The notes under the pieces are model-generated. The model had not been told where the DNA came from. It searched no databases and was given only the letters and a program-made list of their open reading frames with translations. A program made the position numbers and the translations under genes. 64,000 nucleotides of DNA, from contig NZ_KE383993.1 of the NCBI RefSeq assembly GCF_000423245.1, positions 640,159 through 704,158 on the forward strand, read 5' to 3'. The DNA comes from Ligilactobacillus ceti DSM 22408 (GTDB lineage: Bacteria > Bacillota > Bacilli > Lactobacillales > Lactobacillaceae). This document shows, in pieces, positions 1 to 9,403 of this stretch. How positions within the stretch are numbered: the stretch's first letter is position 1; every line of letters starts with the position of its first letter.

Positions 1-427
1 TGTGGTTTCCACTATAATTTATTTTGGCACTTTTCACCGAATTAACATCATTTTGAATGGTTTGTTCAATTTTATTATTTCTAAAATGAACACCTATCAA
101 AGATTCATAATACGTTAAATTACTTGCTTTAATAACTAATTTTCGTGTCTGATAGTCACAATTTTTAACCCGAACCGCTGTTAGACGTGTACTTGGTAAT
201 ATAAAAATCAACGATGAAATTGTAATAATTGTAAATACAACCAGGAGGCTGACTGTTTTACGCCGCAAACGTTTTTGATGTTGTTGATTAGTTTTGGGTA
301 AACGATTCTTAAAAAAGGCTTGCCGTTCTTTTTTCTCTAATTTTTTTTGCCTTTTTAATTGTGCTTTTTGTAGTTTCGCTGCTCTTTTTTGAGCTTGTTT
401 GGCTTTATCGTTAGTGAAAAAAAACAT
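1..427 (-). CDS. divIB: Cell division protein DivIB/FtsQ (partial, 3' end outside window)
   Basis: This is the N-terminal part (about 142 codons) of the bitopic division protein that works with FtsL and DivIC at the septum. The first ~80 residues are cytoplasmic and extremely rich in Lys, Arg, Gln and Ala. One membrane segment follows (around residues 83-100, VSLLVVFTIITISSLIFIL), then the start of the POTRA domain (STRLTAVRVKN). The ATG at 427 follows an AGGAGG ribosome site. It is the last dcw gene seen here, 40 nt after murG, which is the usual place for divIB in Lactobacillales. Identity rests on topology and position; the diagnostic beta domain lies outside the window. Confidence 0.85.
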   Translation of the reverse strand, partial: MFFFTNDKAKQAQKRAAKLQKAQLKRQKKLEKKERQAFFKNRLPKTNQQHQKRLRRKTVSLLVVFTIITISSLIFILPSTRLTAVRVKNCDYQTRKLVIKASNLTYYESLIGVHFRNNKIEQTIQNDVNSVKSAKINYSGNH

Positions 428-466
428 TTTCAGCCGCCTCCTTTCATTACCTAATTATTATCAATT

Positions 467-1558
467 TTATTGACTAATTTCTTCTAATACAGCTAAAACT
501 TGATCTGCGGCTTGTGGTTTACCAGCTGTTTTCATTTGTTCTGACATTTGTTGATAAGTTTGCTCATCATTTAAGATGGCTTGTAAATTATCAACTAGGT
601 TTTCAGCATTTAATTCTTGTTCCGTAATCAACTTAGCAGCACCTAATTTAACCAAACTTTGAGCATTTTTTGTTTGATGATCATTAGTTACATAAGGACT
701 TGGGATTAAGACACTCGGAATTCCCAAAGCTGTTACTTCTGCTAAACTTGTTGCTCCTGCACGCCCAACAATACAACTGATTTCCGGGAAAATTGCCGGC
801 ATATCATTAATGTAAGGCACCACTTTAACATTTTCTGGAACAGTCATATTATCAAGTTCCGCCTTTATTTTGTCATAATGAACTTGTCCTGTCACGAATA
901 ACACTTGAAAATCAACTTGACTTAAAAGTGGCATAGCAGCTAACATCGTTTGATTGATTTTTAAAGCGCCTCGAGACCCCCCGAAAACCAACACTGTCTT
1001 TTTACCATCAACCAACCCATATTGTTGTAATTGGTGTGTATTAGTAATTTTAACTACTTGTTGTGCCCGTGGGTTACCAGTAAATACGACTTTTTCTTGC
1101 GGGAAATTGCTAGCAGCATCAGCAAAACAAATCCCTACTTTGTTAGCATATCGACTCAAAAATTTATTAGTAATTCCAGCGACACTATTTTGTTCATGAA
1201 TAAATGTTGGTATTTTTAATTTAGCGGCAGCATATACAACCGGTCCACACACATAACCACCAGTCCCAACAACAACATCTGGTTTGAATTCTTTAATAAT
1301 TTTTTTAGAATCAGCGACACTTTTGAAAAATAATTGAATAGTTTTGAAATTATCCAAAGAAAGTGAACGTTTAAAACCTTGAATTTCAATTGTTTTTAAA
1401 GGTATTCCGGCATTAGGAACAATTTTACTTTCTAATCCTTTGGCAGTTCCTACATATAAAATTTCAGCTTTAGGATCTTTTGCTTTTAAAGCTTCGATTA
1501 ACGCTAAAGCAGGATAAATGTGACCACCAGTACCACCACCAGATATTAATAATCGCAT
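467..1558 (-). CDS. murG: UDP-GlcNAc:undecaprenyl-PP-MurNAc-pentapeptide GlcNAc transferase MurG
   Basis: MurG is the peripheral membrane GT-B glycosyltransferase that adds GlcNAc to lipid I to give lipid II, the last cytoplasmic step of peptidoglycan synthesis. At 363 aa it has normal length. The N-terminal glycine-rich loop [14 protein letters not shown] is visible at residues 6-19. The C-terminal half carries the nucleotide-sugar site, with [11 protein letters not shown] near 191 and [15 protein letters not shown] near 265. Its ATG overlaps the murD stop by one base (TAATG), so the two are translationally coupled within the dcw operon. Confidence 0.97.
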   Translation of the reverse strand: MRLLISGGGTGGHIYPALALIEALKAKDPKAEILYVGTAKGLESKIVPNAGIPLKTIEIQGFKRSLSLDNFKTIQLFFKSVADSKKIIKEFKPDVVVGTGGYVCGPVVYAAAKLKIPTFIHEQNSVAGITNKFLSRYANKVGICFADAASNFPQEKVVFTGNPRAQQVVKITNTHQLQQYGLVDGKKTVLVFGGSRGALKINQTMLAAMPLLSQVDFQVLFVTGQVHYDKIKAELDNMTVPENVKVVPYINDMPAIFPEISCIVGRAGATSLAEVTALGIPSVLIPSPYVTNDHQTKNAQSLVKLGAAKLITEQELNAENLVDNLQAILNDEQTYQQMSEQMKTAGKPQAADQVLAVLEEISQ

Positions 1559-2931
1559 TACACTTCCTCCACTTCTGTTTTTAATTCTTCAATAGCTTCT
1601 ATATATTTATCGCCACGAATTTCAAAATTTTTCCATTGATCCCAACTAGCGCATGCTGGAGATAATAATATGACATCTTCAGGTTGACTAAGTTGATACG
1701 CAGCTTTGACAGCTGTTTGTGCATCTTTTGTATAGATAATGTCAGCTACTTGTGCTGTTTCACCAGCTTGGGCTAACAGATCAGCTGTTTCACCAAAAAC
1801 AACTAAAGCTTTAACTTTGTTTTTTAAATCTGGTACAAGCGCATCAAACGTAAATCCTCGATCTAACCCACCAGCTAATAAAATAACATTCTTAGAAAAA
1901 CCAGTTAGAGCTTGTTTAGTCGCTTCCATATTAGTTGCTTTAGAATCATTATAAAATTTTCTACCAGCAATTGTTGTTACATATTGAGTCCGATGACGAA
2001 CACCTGTAAATGTACTTAGGACTTCTACAATGTCCGCTGTTGCTACTCCCATTAATTTAGCTACACTAGTTGCAGCTAAAGCATTTTCTAAGTTATGCAA
2101 TCCTGGCAAACGCAATTCCGCAACAGCAATAATTTTTTCATTTTTATAATAAATCGCACCATCTTTAACCATTGCATCAGCAGTGTCTTTTCTTGAAAAT
2201 GAAACAACTTCTGCCGCGCTATTTTCAGCAATAGCTCGCACTTCTGCTTGATCAAAATTAGCTACAAAATAATCTTCATCCGTTTGATTCATTAAAATTC
2301 TTTGTTTAGCTGCAACATAATTATCACGACTACCATGATAATCAGTATGGGCTTCATATAAATTCGTTAAAACAGCAATTTTCGGACGGAAAGTTTGAAT
2401 CCCCATTAATTGAAAACTCGACATTTCAAACACTAAAACATCATCAGCTGTTGCTTTTTGAGCGATTTCACTAGCTGGAACACCAATATTCCCAACCGCA
2501 TAAGCATGTCCTTGGGAACGATTTTGATTTAGCATCGCTGTAATTAAAGTTGTTGTCGTTGTTTTCCCGTTAGTACCAGTAACAGCTATAACAGGAGCTT
2601 TTGATACCATAAATGCTAATTCTGGCTCAGTAATAATTGTTAAACCTTGTTTTTGAGCGGCTGCTACTAATGGATTTGTATATGGAATCCCAGGATTTTT
2701 GACCATTAATTCACATTGCTCTAAAAGTTCTAAAGGATGACTACCTAATACGACTTTCATCCCTTGTTCTTCTAATTGATGAACAATACTTAAATCTTCA
2801 GGTACTTTAAAATCATTAATCGTAACATTAGCACCTAATTTATTTAACAAATCAGCAGCTGCTAAACCACTTTTCCCTAAACCTAAAACTAAAACATTTT
2901 TATTTTGATATGTTGTAATGTTTTTCATCAT
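1558..2931 (-). CDS. murD: UDP-N-acetylmuramoyl-L-alanine--D-glutamate ligase MurD
   Basis: MurD adds D-glutamate to UDP-MurNAc-L-Ala in the cytoplasm, using ATP. At 457 aa it fits the Mur ligase family: an N-terminal Rossmann-like UDP-binding domain ([13 protein letters not shown]), the ATP P-loop [11 protein letters not shown] near residue 118, and the ligase C-terminal domain with HRTQYV and YNDSKATN. The start could be either of two adjacent Met codons; an AAAGGA site lies 9 nt before the first. It sits between mraY and murG in the usual dcw order. Confidence 0.97.
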   Translation of the reverse strand: MMKNITTYQNKNVLVLGLGKSGLAAADLLNKLGANVTINDFKVPEDLSIVHQLEEQGMKVVLGSHPLELLEQCELMVKNPGIPYTNPLVAAAQKQGLTIITEPELAFMVSKAPVIAVTGTNGKTTTTTLITAMLNQNRSQGHAYAVGNIGVPASEIAQKATADDVLVFEMSSFQLMGIQTFRPKIAVLTNLYEAHTDYHGSRDNYVAAKQRILMNQTDEDYFVANFDQAEVRAIAENSAAEVVSFSRKDTADAMVKDGAIYYKNEKIIAVAELRLPGLHNLENALAATSVAKLMGVATADIVEVLSTFTGVRHRTQYVTTIAGRKFYNDSKATNMEATKQALTGFSKNVILLAGGLDRGFTFDALVPDLKNKVKALVVFGETADLLAQAGETAQVADIIYTKDAQTAVKAAYQLSQPEDVILLSPACASWDQWKNFEIRGDKYIEAIEELKTEVEEV

Positions 2932-2958
2932 TTCAAACTTCCTTTAAATAACTTTTTA

Positions 2959-3927
2959 TTATAAAACAGCAAATACCACACTAATAATCGCTGCAATTGC
3001 TCCAATTGACCAAAAAACAATATCTATTTTCCACTCACTCCAACCACACATTTCAAAATGATGGTGAATTGGGCTCATTTTAAAAATTCTTTTACCTGTT
3101 GTTTTAAATGAAATAACTTGTAAAATAACACTAGCTGTTTCACAAACAAAAATAATACCGATTAATAATAGTGATAATTCATGATGTAATAAAATAGAAA
3201 CACCTGCTAAAGCACCACCTAAAGCTAATGACCCCATATCACCCATAAAAATCTTAGCCGGTTTATGATTGAAAATTAAAAATGCTAATAAACCACCAAC
3301 TACAGCCATACAAAAGATTAATACTCCTGTTTGATGCTGCACATAAGCAATAATGGCATAAGCTAAAAATGCAATACTAGCTTGTCCGGCTACTAAACCA
3401 TCAATCCCATCCGTTAAATTCACGGCATTAGAAAACCCAACCAACCAAAAAATTACAAACAATAAATAAAACCAACCTAAATATAATTCATACCCAAAAA
3501 CATTCACAGCTAATGGTAATCCTTGTTGATAATAAACAGCAAAAAAGATTACACCTGCAAAGATTTGTCCAATCAGTTTTTGTTTAGCTGTTAAACCTTC
3601 ATTTTGTTTTTTCCATAATTTAATGGAATCATCCCAAAAACCTAGCACACCATACATAAACAAAATAAATACTAAAATTAATAATTGTGGACTAAAACCG
3701 ACAAATAAAATCCCTACCACTAAAGAGGCAATAATAATAGCGATATTAAAAACCAAACCACCCATTGTAGGAGTACCTGATTTAACTTCATGCCATTTAG
3801 GACCTTCATCACGAATCATTTGTCCTTGTTTTTTTCTATGTGCATAATCAATAAACAGTGGTAAACCTACCACTGTTAAAATAAAACTTATAATCATTGG
3901 CGATAGCCATTCTATATAATTCAACAA
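2959..3927 (-). CDS. mraY: Phospho-MurNAc-pentapeptide transferase MraY (TTG start)
   Basis: MraY moves phospho-MurNAc-pentapeptide onto undecaprenyl phosphate, making lipid I at the cytoplasmic membrane. The 322-aa protein is strongly hydrophobic, with about ten membrane segments. It has the family signatures [20 protein letters not shown] (Mg-binding aspartates) and PIHHHFE. The start is TTG at 3927, chosen because an AAAGGAG site lies about 8 nt upstream and no ATG is as well placed; the next Met is residue 11, inside the first membrane helix. It lies between the penicillin-binding protein and murD. Confidence 0.96.
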   Translation of the reverse strand: MLNYIEWLSPMIISFILTVVGLPLFIDYAHRKKQGQMIRDEGPKWHEVKSGTPTMGGLVFNIAIIIASLVVGILFVGFSPQLLILVFILFMYGVLGFWDDSIKLWKKQNEGLTAKQKLIGQIFAGVIFFAVYYQQGLPLAVNVFGYELYLGWFYLLFVIFWLVGFSNAVNLTDGIDGLVAGQASIAFLAYAIIAYVQHQTGVLIFCMAVVGGLLAFLIFNHKPAKIFMGDMGSLALGGALAGVSILLHHELSLLLIGIIFVCETASVILQVISFKTTGKRIFKMSPIHHHFEMCGWSEWKIDIVFWSIGAIAAIISVVFAVL

Positions 3928-4002
3928 TTTAATTTCTCCTTTAAAAAATCATTTTTATTTTCTCTATTATACGCTTCTTTATTTCATTGTAAGCCTATAT
4001 TT

Positions 4003-6159
4003 TTATTTTAATTTCACAATAATTGTTTTTTTATTTGGTACATGCGTATTAGGTTTTACACTTTGTTCATATGCATAACCTTTACCTTTAATCTTAATTT
4101 TAACGTTCATAATATTCGCTAAGCGAGCAACATCACTCCGCGACCAACCGCTAACATCAGGCATAATTTTTTCACCATCTGTTAATAAAATGATTTTTTC
4201 ACCAACTAAGACCGTTTCCCCTTTAGCTACTGATTGTTTTTTGATTTCTGGACCATTCCCAATAACAACCACTTTTAATCCTTGAGCAATTAATTCTTTT
4301 TTAATTTGCTCAATCTGTTTATTTTTATAATTTCCAATTTTAACTTGATTCTTATTATTCAACGGATGTAATTCAACATCATCATCTAATACGCGCTTCA
4401 TCATTGGATTAAAAATACTTGCTAAAATCTTATTAGAAGGTGATGTCCCAAATGTTTTTGGTTGTTTCATGGTAATATACATTAAATATTTTGGATTGTC
4501 AGCTGGAGCCATGCCAACTACTGAGAAAGTATAATTACGGCTCCCTGTTAAATAACCACCTTTTGGATTAGCAATTTGAGCGGTCCCTGTTTTAGCAGCA
4601 ACTTTATAACCCGGAATACGATACTCAATCCCTGTCCCATCTGGTTGATTAACAACATCTTGCATATATGTTAACAACTTTTTGCTAGTAGAAGCTTTGA
4701 TCGGTTGTCCCACTACTTCTGGTTTAAAGCTTTGAATAACTTTATTTGTATTAGGATCAACAATTTTTTTAATCAATTGTGGTTTTAACATTTTACCGTT
4801 ATTAGCTACCGCCGTAAATCCTTGTAACATTTGCATAAACGATACATTAATACCTTGTCCAAAGGCTGTATTAGCAGCATCAATCGGATATTCATATTGA
4901 ATAGTCCCTTGTTGTTCTGGTCCCATATGAAGGTTTGGTTTTTTCAACAAACCGAATTTCTTAATATATTTCAACCAAGTATCTTGACCCATCTTTTGCT
5001 CTAAATTAACCATTGCTGTATTAGATGAGAGATAGAAACCTTTACGATAAGAAATCATTCCCCAACCTTTTCGATTCCAATCGTGAATCGGAATTTTATC
5101 AACTTTAATCACACCTGATTTATATAACGCATTAGGATTAAAAACTCCAGACTCAATTGCAGCTGAAACAGTAAAAATTTTCATTGTAGAACCAGGTTCA
5201 TAAGTATCATTTAACAATGTATTAATCCAAGTATCCGAAATACCTGCTTTAGTTTGCGCATTAAATGTTGGTCTTTGACTAGCTGCTAAAATAGCCCCCG
5301 TCTTAGCATCAATTAACGCAGCGTTTAAAATTTTAGGATGATGTTTTTCATAAACTTGATTCATTAATGATTCTAAATATGTTTGTAACTTAGGATTCAA
5401 TGTTGTATAAATGTTATCCCCGTTTAAAGGTTTTTTATATTCATCTACCCCTGTTGACAACTCTATTCCGCGACTATCACGATCATATTTTTTAACGCCA
5501 TCACGGCCTTTTAATTGCTTATTATAGGCTGCTTCCAGACCTGTAACCCCCACAATATTTCCATCTTTAACATGAGTTATCCCAATTAAATGAGAGGCAA
5601 ACATCCCATTTGGATATAATCTTGCTGGACGTGACCAGAATTTAATTCCTTGTATTTTTGCGGCTTCTATTTTGTTCTTAGTTTCTAAACTTAAATTTTT
5701 ACCAGCATTCCCCAACTCAACTTGATATAAATCTTTATTTTCTGGTGAGAGCATTTTTAAGACTTTATTATATTTAATTTTTAGATTCTTGCTTAAAACT
5801 TTTGCTGCTTTTTCTTTATCTTTTTCTTTTAAATGTTGACCATCTGTAATATTAGGTTCATCTTGTTTAGGCAAAACAACATAAATATCATATGTCGTTG
5901 TATCTTCCGCAATTGGTTGATTAAACGCGTCATAAATCGTTCCACGTTTAGCTTTTAAATCAAGTGTACTTGCATATAAATTGGCCACATCTTTTTTCAA
6001 ATCATGATCTGCCACATTATGGAAAACGGCTACATAAAAAAAACGACCTATGCAGATCGAAAAGAACAGCATTACAATTAATAGTAATAATTTACCAAAT
6101 TTTTTACGATTGTAATTTTGATTCCGATGTAACATTTGTCGTTGATTTTTCTTACTCAT
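4003..6159 (-). CDS. pbp2B: Division class B penicillin-binding protein with PASTA domains (PBP2B/FtsI type)
   Basis: This septal transpeptidase crosslinks peptidoglycan outside the membrane. The 718-aa protein has a basic cytoplasmic tail, one membrane anchor (residues ~22-45), a dimerisation domain (KRGTIYDAFNQPIAED), and a transpeptidase domain. Its three catalytic motifs are STMK (324-327, nucleophile Ser324), SSN (378-380) and KTG (523-525). Two PASTA repeats close the protein (about 598-718), as in FtsI proteins of Gram-positive cocci and lactobacilli. Its start overlaps the ftsL stop by 4 nt, as usual in the dcw cluster. The symbol follows the division PBP of this order; pbpX and ftsI are alternative names. 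Confidence 0.93.
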   Translation of the reverse strand: MSKKNQRQMLHRNQNYNRKKFGKLLLLIVMLFFSICIGRFFYVAVFHNVADHDLKKDVANLYASTLDLKAKRGTIYDAFNQPIAEDTTTYDIYVVLPKQDEPNITDGQHLKEKDKEKAAKVLSKNLKIKYNKVLKMLSPENKDLYQVELGNAGKNLSLETKNKIEAAKIQGIKFWSRPARLYPNGMFASHLIGITHVKDGNIVGVTGLEAAYNKQLKGRDGVKKYDRDSRGIELSTGVDEYKKPLNGDNIYTTLNPKLQTYLESLMNQVYEKHHPKILNAALIDAKTGAILAASQRPTFNAQTKAGISDTWINTLLNDTYEPGSTMKIFTVSAAIESGVFNPNALYKSGVIKVDKIPIHDWNRKGWGMISYRKGFYLSSNTAMVNLEQKMGQDTWLKYIKKFGLLKKPNLHMGPEQQGTIQYEYPIDAANTAFGQGINVSFMQMLQGFTAVANNGKMLKPQLIKKIVDPNTNKVIQSFKPEVVGQPIKASTSKKLLTYMQDVVNQPDGTGIEYRIPGYKVAAKTGTAQIANPKGGYLTGSRNYTFSVVGMAPADNPKYLMYITMKQPKTFGTSPSNKILASIFNPMMKRVLDDDVELHPLNNKNQVKIGNYKNKQIEQIKKELIAQGLKVVVIGNGPEIKKQSVAKGETVLVGEKIILLTDGEKIMPDVSGWSRSDVARLANIMNVKIKIKGKGYAYEQSVKPNTHVPNKKTIIVKLK

Positions 6160-6506
6160 TTTAGTATATTCCTCATGTTTTTTTCGTTTAAAGTTAATCC
6201 AGCTTTTTTAGCAATTTCGCTTAAACGGTCTTGTGACCCAAGTTCACTAATTTCTTGTTTTGCATTATTATTATTCGTTACCATAACACTTAATTCATTA
6301 ACTGTTTGTTGATAACTTTGTTGTGCTGCTGATAATTTAATGGTTGTACCAATAACAATAATACCCAAAACAACCATCCAAGTTAAAGTTGCAATGAAAA
6401 TTTTTAATTCTTTTTTTAAGTATGGTGATTTTTCTTTAGTTGTACTTTTATGTATGTGCTGGGATCCAGCATATGTGTTAAGTTGGCGAGCTGTACTTTG
6501 AGGCAT
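6156..6506 (-). CDS. ftsL: Cell division protein FtsL
   Basis: FtsL is a small bitopic divisome protein that binds DivIC and DivIB. The 116-aa product has a basic cytoplasmic N terminus, a single membrane helix (IFIATLTWMVVLGIIVIGTT) and a heptad-like extracellular segment, which is the family architecture; sequence conservation is normally low. The start was set at ATG 6506 because AAAGGAG lies 8 nt upstream. An upstream in-frame Met would overlap rsmH and has no such site. Assignment relies on position between rsmH and the septal PBP plus topology. Confidence 0.9.
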   Translation of the reverse strand: MPQSTARQLNTYAGSQHIHKSTTKEKSPYLKKELKIFIATLTWMVVLGIIVIGTTIKLSAAQQSYQQTVNELSVMVTNNNNAKQEISELGSQDRLSEIAKKAGLTLNEKNMRNILK

Positions 6507-6525
6507 ACTCTTGACTCCTTTATTT

Positions 6526-7476
6526 TTATTCCATAATCCGTTCAATAACTCTTAATTTTGCGGAATGAGCTCGACGATTATGTTCGATTTCTTCTTCAGT
6601 CGGAAGAATTGGTTTTTTAGTAATAACTTTATATTTAGGTTTCATTTCTTCAGGAATAATTGGTAATCCTGGTGGTAAATCTGGTAAGCTAGCACGTTCT
6701 TTGAACATGTTTTTCACAATTCGATCTTCTAATGATTGAAATGTAATTACGCTAATTCGACCACCAACATTTAATAAATCTAATGCTTGTTCTAAAGATG
6801 TTTCTAATGCTCCTAACTCATCATTAACAGCAATTCTAATTGCTTGAAAGACTTTCTTAGCTGGATGTCCACCTTTACGTCGTGCTTTAGCAGGAATACC
6901 GGCTTTGATTAATTCAACTAATTGACCAGTTGTTTCAATTGGTTCAATTTCTCGTTGTCGTTCAATTTGACGTGCAATTGATTTAGCAAATTTTTCATCC
7001 GCATATCGGAAGAAAATACGCACTAAATCAGCATATGACCATTCATTTACAATGATTTTCGCTGTTAATGTTTGACTTTGATCCATGCGCATATCTAATG
7101 GCGCATCATATCGATAACTAAATCCACGATCACTAACATCAAACTGTGGCGAAGATACTCCGAGATCATAAACAATCCCATCAACGTGATCAACACCTTC
7201 TTGCGCTAATTCTTCAGTAATATTACGAAAATTACTCTTAATAAAACTAACTTTATTCTCGGCTAATTCTTCAGCTAAATTCTTTAAATTATAATCAATA
7301 GCTGTTTGATCTTGATCAAACGAATACAAATGACCATTTTCACTTAACTTACTTGCAAGCAATTTCGAATGGCCTCCGCCACCTAAAGTACAATCTACAT
7401 ATGTACCATCTGGTTTAATATTTAAATTATCAATTGCTTCTTCAAGCAAAACTGTTATATGTGAAAATTCTGTCAT
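6526..7476 (-). CDS. rsmH: 16S rRNA (cytosine1402-N4)-methyltransferase RsmH (MraW)
   Basis: RsmH methylates N4 of C1402 in the ribosomal P site, using SAM. The 316-aa protein opens with [15 protein letters not shown] and has the SAM-binding loop [22 protein letters not shown] and the [14 protein letters not shown] terminus are also typical. It follows mraZ by 14 nt and precedes ftsL, the standard start of the dcw operon. Confidence 0.97.
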   Translation of the reverse strand: MTEFSHITVLLEEAIDNLNIKPDGTYVDCTLGGGGHSKLLASKLSENGHLYSFDQDQTAIDYNLKNLAEELAENKVSFIKSNFRNITEELAQEGVDHVDGIVYDLGVSSPQFDVSDRGFSYRYDAPLDMRMDQSQTLTAKIIVNEWSYADLVRIFFRYADEKFAKSIARQIERQREIEPIETTGQLVELIKAGIPAKARRKGGHPAKKVFQAIRIAVNDELGALETSLEQALDLLNVGGRISVITFQSLEDRIVKNMFKERASLPDLPPGLPIIPEEMKPKYKVITKKPILPTEEEIEHNRRAHSAKLRVIERIME

Positions 7477-7490
7477 TATGCCACCCTTTT

Positions 7491-7922
7491 TTATAAATCA
7501 AAATCAATCATTTTTTCTGCAATTTCATCAAAGTTTTCTTCAGCACTTTCCGCAAATGCATCCCAACGTTCTTGTGACCAAATTTCAATTCGATCAGATA
7601 CACCGACAACTACACTTTTTTTCGTTAATTGTGCATGTTCTCGTAATGCTTTTGGAATGTTAATCCGTCCTTGCTTATCAAGTTCACATTCAATTGCTGC
7701 TGAATAGAAAAATCTGACAAAGGCCCGTGCATCTTTTTTAGTTAATGGCAATTTTTTCAGCTTAGCTTCCAAAACTTGCCATTCATCCATAGGGTAACCA
7801 AATAAACACCCGTCCATCCCACGTGTTACGACGAACGTTGTACCTAATTCTTCTCTAAATTTGGCTGGTATAATCATCCGACCTTTACTGTCGATCGTAT
7901 GACGATATTCTCCCATGAACAT
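7491..7922 (-). CDS. mraZ: Transcriptional regulator MraZ
   Basis: MraZ is an AbrB-fold DNA-binding protein that autoregulates the dcw operon. At 143 aa it has two SpoVT-AbrB-like half domains, each with the signature DxKGR or DKQGR ([17 protein letters not shown] near residue 8, and [18 protein letters not shown] in the second half). The start was placed at ATG 7922 (MFMGEY), preceded by AAGGTGG 8 nt upstream; two upstream GTG codons are in frame but overlap that ribosome site. Phased binding boxes lie just upstream (see the operator entry). Confidence 0.96.
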   Translation of the reverse strand: MFMGEYRHTIDSKGRMIIPAKFREELGTTFVVTRGMDGCLFGYPMDEWQVLEAKLKKLPLTKKDARAFVRFFYSAAIECELDKQGRINIPKALREHAQLTKKSVVVGVSDRIEIWSQERWDAFAESAEENFDEIAEKMIDFDL

Positions 7923-7942
7923 AATTTGCACCACCTTATCTA

Positions 7943-7971
7943 CTAGTACAAATAAAGTTTACCACAATCAA
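7943..7971 (-). promoter_or_regulatory. Putative dcw operon promoter in front of mraZ
   Basis: On the minus strand TTGATT (7966-7971) and TACTAG (7943-7948) are 17 nt apart, 20-50 nt before the mraZ ATG. The -10 is a weak match. The -35 lies exactly between two of the MraZ boxes, which fits repression by MraZ. The assignment is inferred from sequence only. Confidence 0.45.
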
Positions 7972-8007
7972 CCACTTCGCACCACTATTCCCCCTTATTT
8001 CTCCACT
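7962..8007 (-). promoter_or_regulatory. MraZ operator: GTGG/GGG boxes phased every 10 bp
   Basis: Read on the minus strand, four boxes lie at exactly 10-nt intervals: AAGGG (7992-7996), AGTGG (7982-7986), AGTGG (7972-7976) and TGTGG (7962-7966). A fifth, AGTGG (8003-8007), lies 11 nt further upstream. MraZ of other bacteria is known to bind short G-rich repeats (TGGGN in E. coli, AAAGTGG-like in mollicutes) separated by 5-nt spacers. The position upstream of mraZ and across the putative -35 supports autoregulation. Confidence 0.75.
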
Positions 8008-8012
8008 TTTTC

Positions 8013-8046
8013 ATAAAAAAAAGAAGTTAGATGATCTCTAACTTCT
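8013..8046 (-). terminator. Intrinsic terminator after the DUF3397 gene
   Basis: Minus-strand AGAAGTTAGA, a 5-nt loop and TCTAACTTCT are followed by a run of eight T. It separates the DUF3397 gene from the mraZ promoter, so the dcw operon probably starts downstream of it. Confidence 0.85.
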
Positions 8047-8088
8047 GAAAACGCTTTATTTTTATGTTTTTTGCTCCAAATAATACAA

Positions 8089-8457
8089 TTAGATCACTTG
8101 AACAACTTGATAAACTAACAAAACAAAATAAATAATAATGACAATTAAATCTAAAATTCGCCAATAAACAATAAAAAATCGTTTATAGCGAAATTCTTCA
8201 TGTAAATATTGGATTATCGCTAAAACAATCCCAAAAAATCCCATCCCAAAAACAATAAAAGGAATCAAAGATAATTTGAATAATCCAACTGAAATAAAAT
8301 GAATTGCTATTAAAATCGGAATTGTTAAAAAATCTAATTTTTTCAAATGTGTCTTTTTAAAAAAATTCGGAACATACTTTTTGAAAATTCTTAATATAAT
8401 GGCTAATACAATTATTAGTCCCAACTGTATATACCATTGTAAGAACAGATCTCCCAT
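8089..8457 (-). CDS. DUF3397 family small membrane protein
   Basis: A 122-aa hydrophobic protein with about four predicted membrane segments: QWYIQLGLIIVLAIIL, LDFLTIPILIAIHFISVGL, LIPFIVFGMGFFGIVLAII and ILDLIVIIIYFVLLVYQVV. Length, topology and its place directly upstream of mraZ match the DUF3397 family, found at this spot in many Lactobacillales. Its function is not known. The start is uncertain: ATG at 8457 has GGAG 12 nt before it, while an in-frame GTG at 8475 would add six residues. It has its own terminator, so it is not necessarily co-transcribed with mraZ. Confidence 0.75.
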   Translation of the reverse strand: MGDLFLQWYIQLGLIIVLAIILRIFKKYVPNFFKKTHLKKLDFLTIPILIAIHFISVGLFKLSLIPFIVFGMGFFGIVLAIIQYLHEEFRYKRFFIVYWRILDLIVIIIYFVLLVYQVVQVI

Positions 8458-8517
8458 GAACTTTACACACTCCACTTTTTATTCCATTTAATTAAACGAA
8501 CGATTTTTTAAATTCTA

Positions 8518-8627
8518 ACACTAATGATATAGTGTAAAATCATTATTTTCAATCTTTTTAAACCATTATCTTCCTACTCATATCGTTAGTAATCGGTTGA
8601 CAATTGATAGGCTAACATCTTACACTA
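8518..8627. promoter_or_regulatory. Divergent intergenic region with repeated ACACTA/TAGTGT elements
   Basis: The spacer between the divergent DUF3397 (minus) and DUF4044 (plus) genes holds a perfect 6-bp inverted repeat ACACTA-N6-TAGTGT (8518-8535). A further copy of TTACACTA lies at 8620-8627, facing TAGTGTAA at 8530-8537. Both outer copies are next to AATCATTATT-like sequence, so the two edges mirror each other. The 8621-8626 copy is the -10 of the plus-strand promoter. A shared operator is possible but unproven. Confidence 0.35.
8597..8626 (+). promoter_or_regulatory. Promoter for the DUF4044 gene
   Basis: A perfect -35 TTGACA (8597-8602) and a -10 TACACT (8621-8626) are separated by 18 nt, about 45 nt before the ATG at 8672. 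Confidence 0.65.
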
Positions 8628-8671
8628 AATAATAATGATTAATCACTACATTTTTATTAAGGATGAATATT

Positions 8672-8791
8672 ATGGCGAGAAAGAAAAAGCAAAAAACAAC
8701 ATTTCAAAAAATCACATTAGTTTTCGTTTGGATTATGTTGATTTTTACACTAAGTTCTATTATTTTATCAGCAGTCTCAGCATTTATGTAA
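8672..8791 (+). CDS. Small DUF4044-type membrane protein (39 aa)
   Basis: A very short gene with strong local support: ATG at 8672 with AAGGA 8 nt upstream, a good promoter at 8597-8626, and a terminator right after the TAA. The product starts with a basic patch (MARKKKQKTTFQKI) and continues into one membrane helix (TLVFVWIMLIFTLSSIILSA). This pattern, including the FQKITLVFVWIML core, matches the DUF4044 family of Lactobacillales as I recall it. No function is known. It is the only plus-strand gene in the first 34 kb. Confidence 0.78.
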   Translation: MARKKKQKTTFQKITLVFVWIMLIFTLSSIILSAVSAFM

Positions 8792-8792
8792 T

Positions 8793-8830
8793 AAAAAAGT
8801 GTTGCCGGAATTTTCCAGCAACACTTTTCT
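8793..8830. terminator. Bidirectional terminator between DUF4044 gene and thiT
   Basis: AAAAGTGTTGC (8795-8805) pairs with GCAACACTTTT (8818-8828), with A and T runs on the two sides. It can serve both converging genes; the thiT stop codon is 2 nt beyond it. Confidence 0.85.
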
Positions 8831-8831
8831 T

Positions 8832-9395
8832 TTACGCTAATTTCGGTTCTAATAAATGACCTGATTTTTTCGCAATCGCAAAAATAATAATTGTACTAAT
8901 AATGAAGTTAACCACAAAACTACCACCATTAACTACTAAAGAATATAAAATTGGTCCTAAGCCCCATTGAGCATATGATCCCCAAAATACAACTCCAGCA
9001 TAAAAGTGAACTAAATATTTAGCGAACGTTCCAATAAAAACAGCTCCCATAACAGTTAAAAATATTGAACCTGTTTTACCACTATCAATAGCCATTTTAC
9101 ATTTAACAGCCATCACACCAGCTAATCCTGTAACCATATTAGCTAATGGATATTCTAAGAAACCTTGGAACAATGTTAAAATATAAGCACGACCCATTAA
9201 AATTGGAATAATCCCCCACAAAAGGCCCGCAAACAGCCCAGCTTTTAACCCACGTCGTAAACTATAAATAACAATCGGAATAATCCCTAAAGAAATATCA
9301 AACCATTCTACCGATGGAACTACAGCTGATAAAATTGCAGCAATTGCAGCCATTAACGTTCCTTCCAACAATACCTTCAACTTCTCATTCTTCAT
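8832..9395 (-). CDS. thiT: Thiamine ECF transporter S component ThiT
   Basis: This is the substrate-binding membrane subunit of an energy-coupling-factor thiamine importer; the shared EcfA/A'/T module is not in this window. The 187-aa protein has about six hydrophobic segments and the ThiT signature stretch SVEWFDISLGIIPIV followed by SLRRGLKAGLFAG. The TPP riboswitch immediately upstream confirms the substrate. The start was set at ATG 9395, which follows AAAGGAGG. An open frame continuing to 9449 is leader sequence overlapping the riboswitch platform, not coding sequence. Confidence 0.93.
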   Translation of the reverse strand: MKNEKLKVLLEGTLMAAIAAILSAVVPSVEWFDISLGIIPIVIYSLRRGLKAGLFAGLLWGIIPILMGRAYILTLFQGFLEYPLANMVTGLAGVMAVKCKMAIDSGKTGSIFLTVMGAVFIGTFAKYLVHFYAGVVFWGSYAQWGLGPILYSLVVNGGSFVVNFIISTIIIFAIAKKSGHLLEPKLA

Positions 9396-9403
9396 AAAAA
9401 AAT

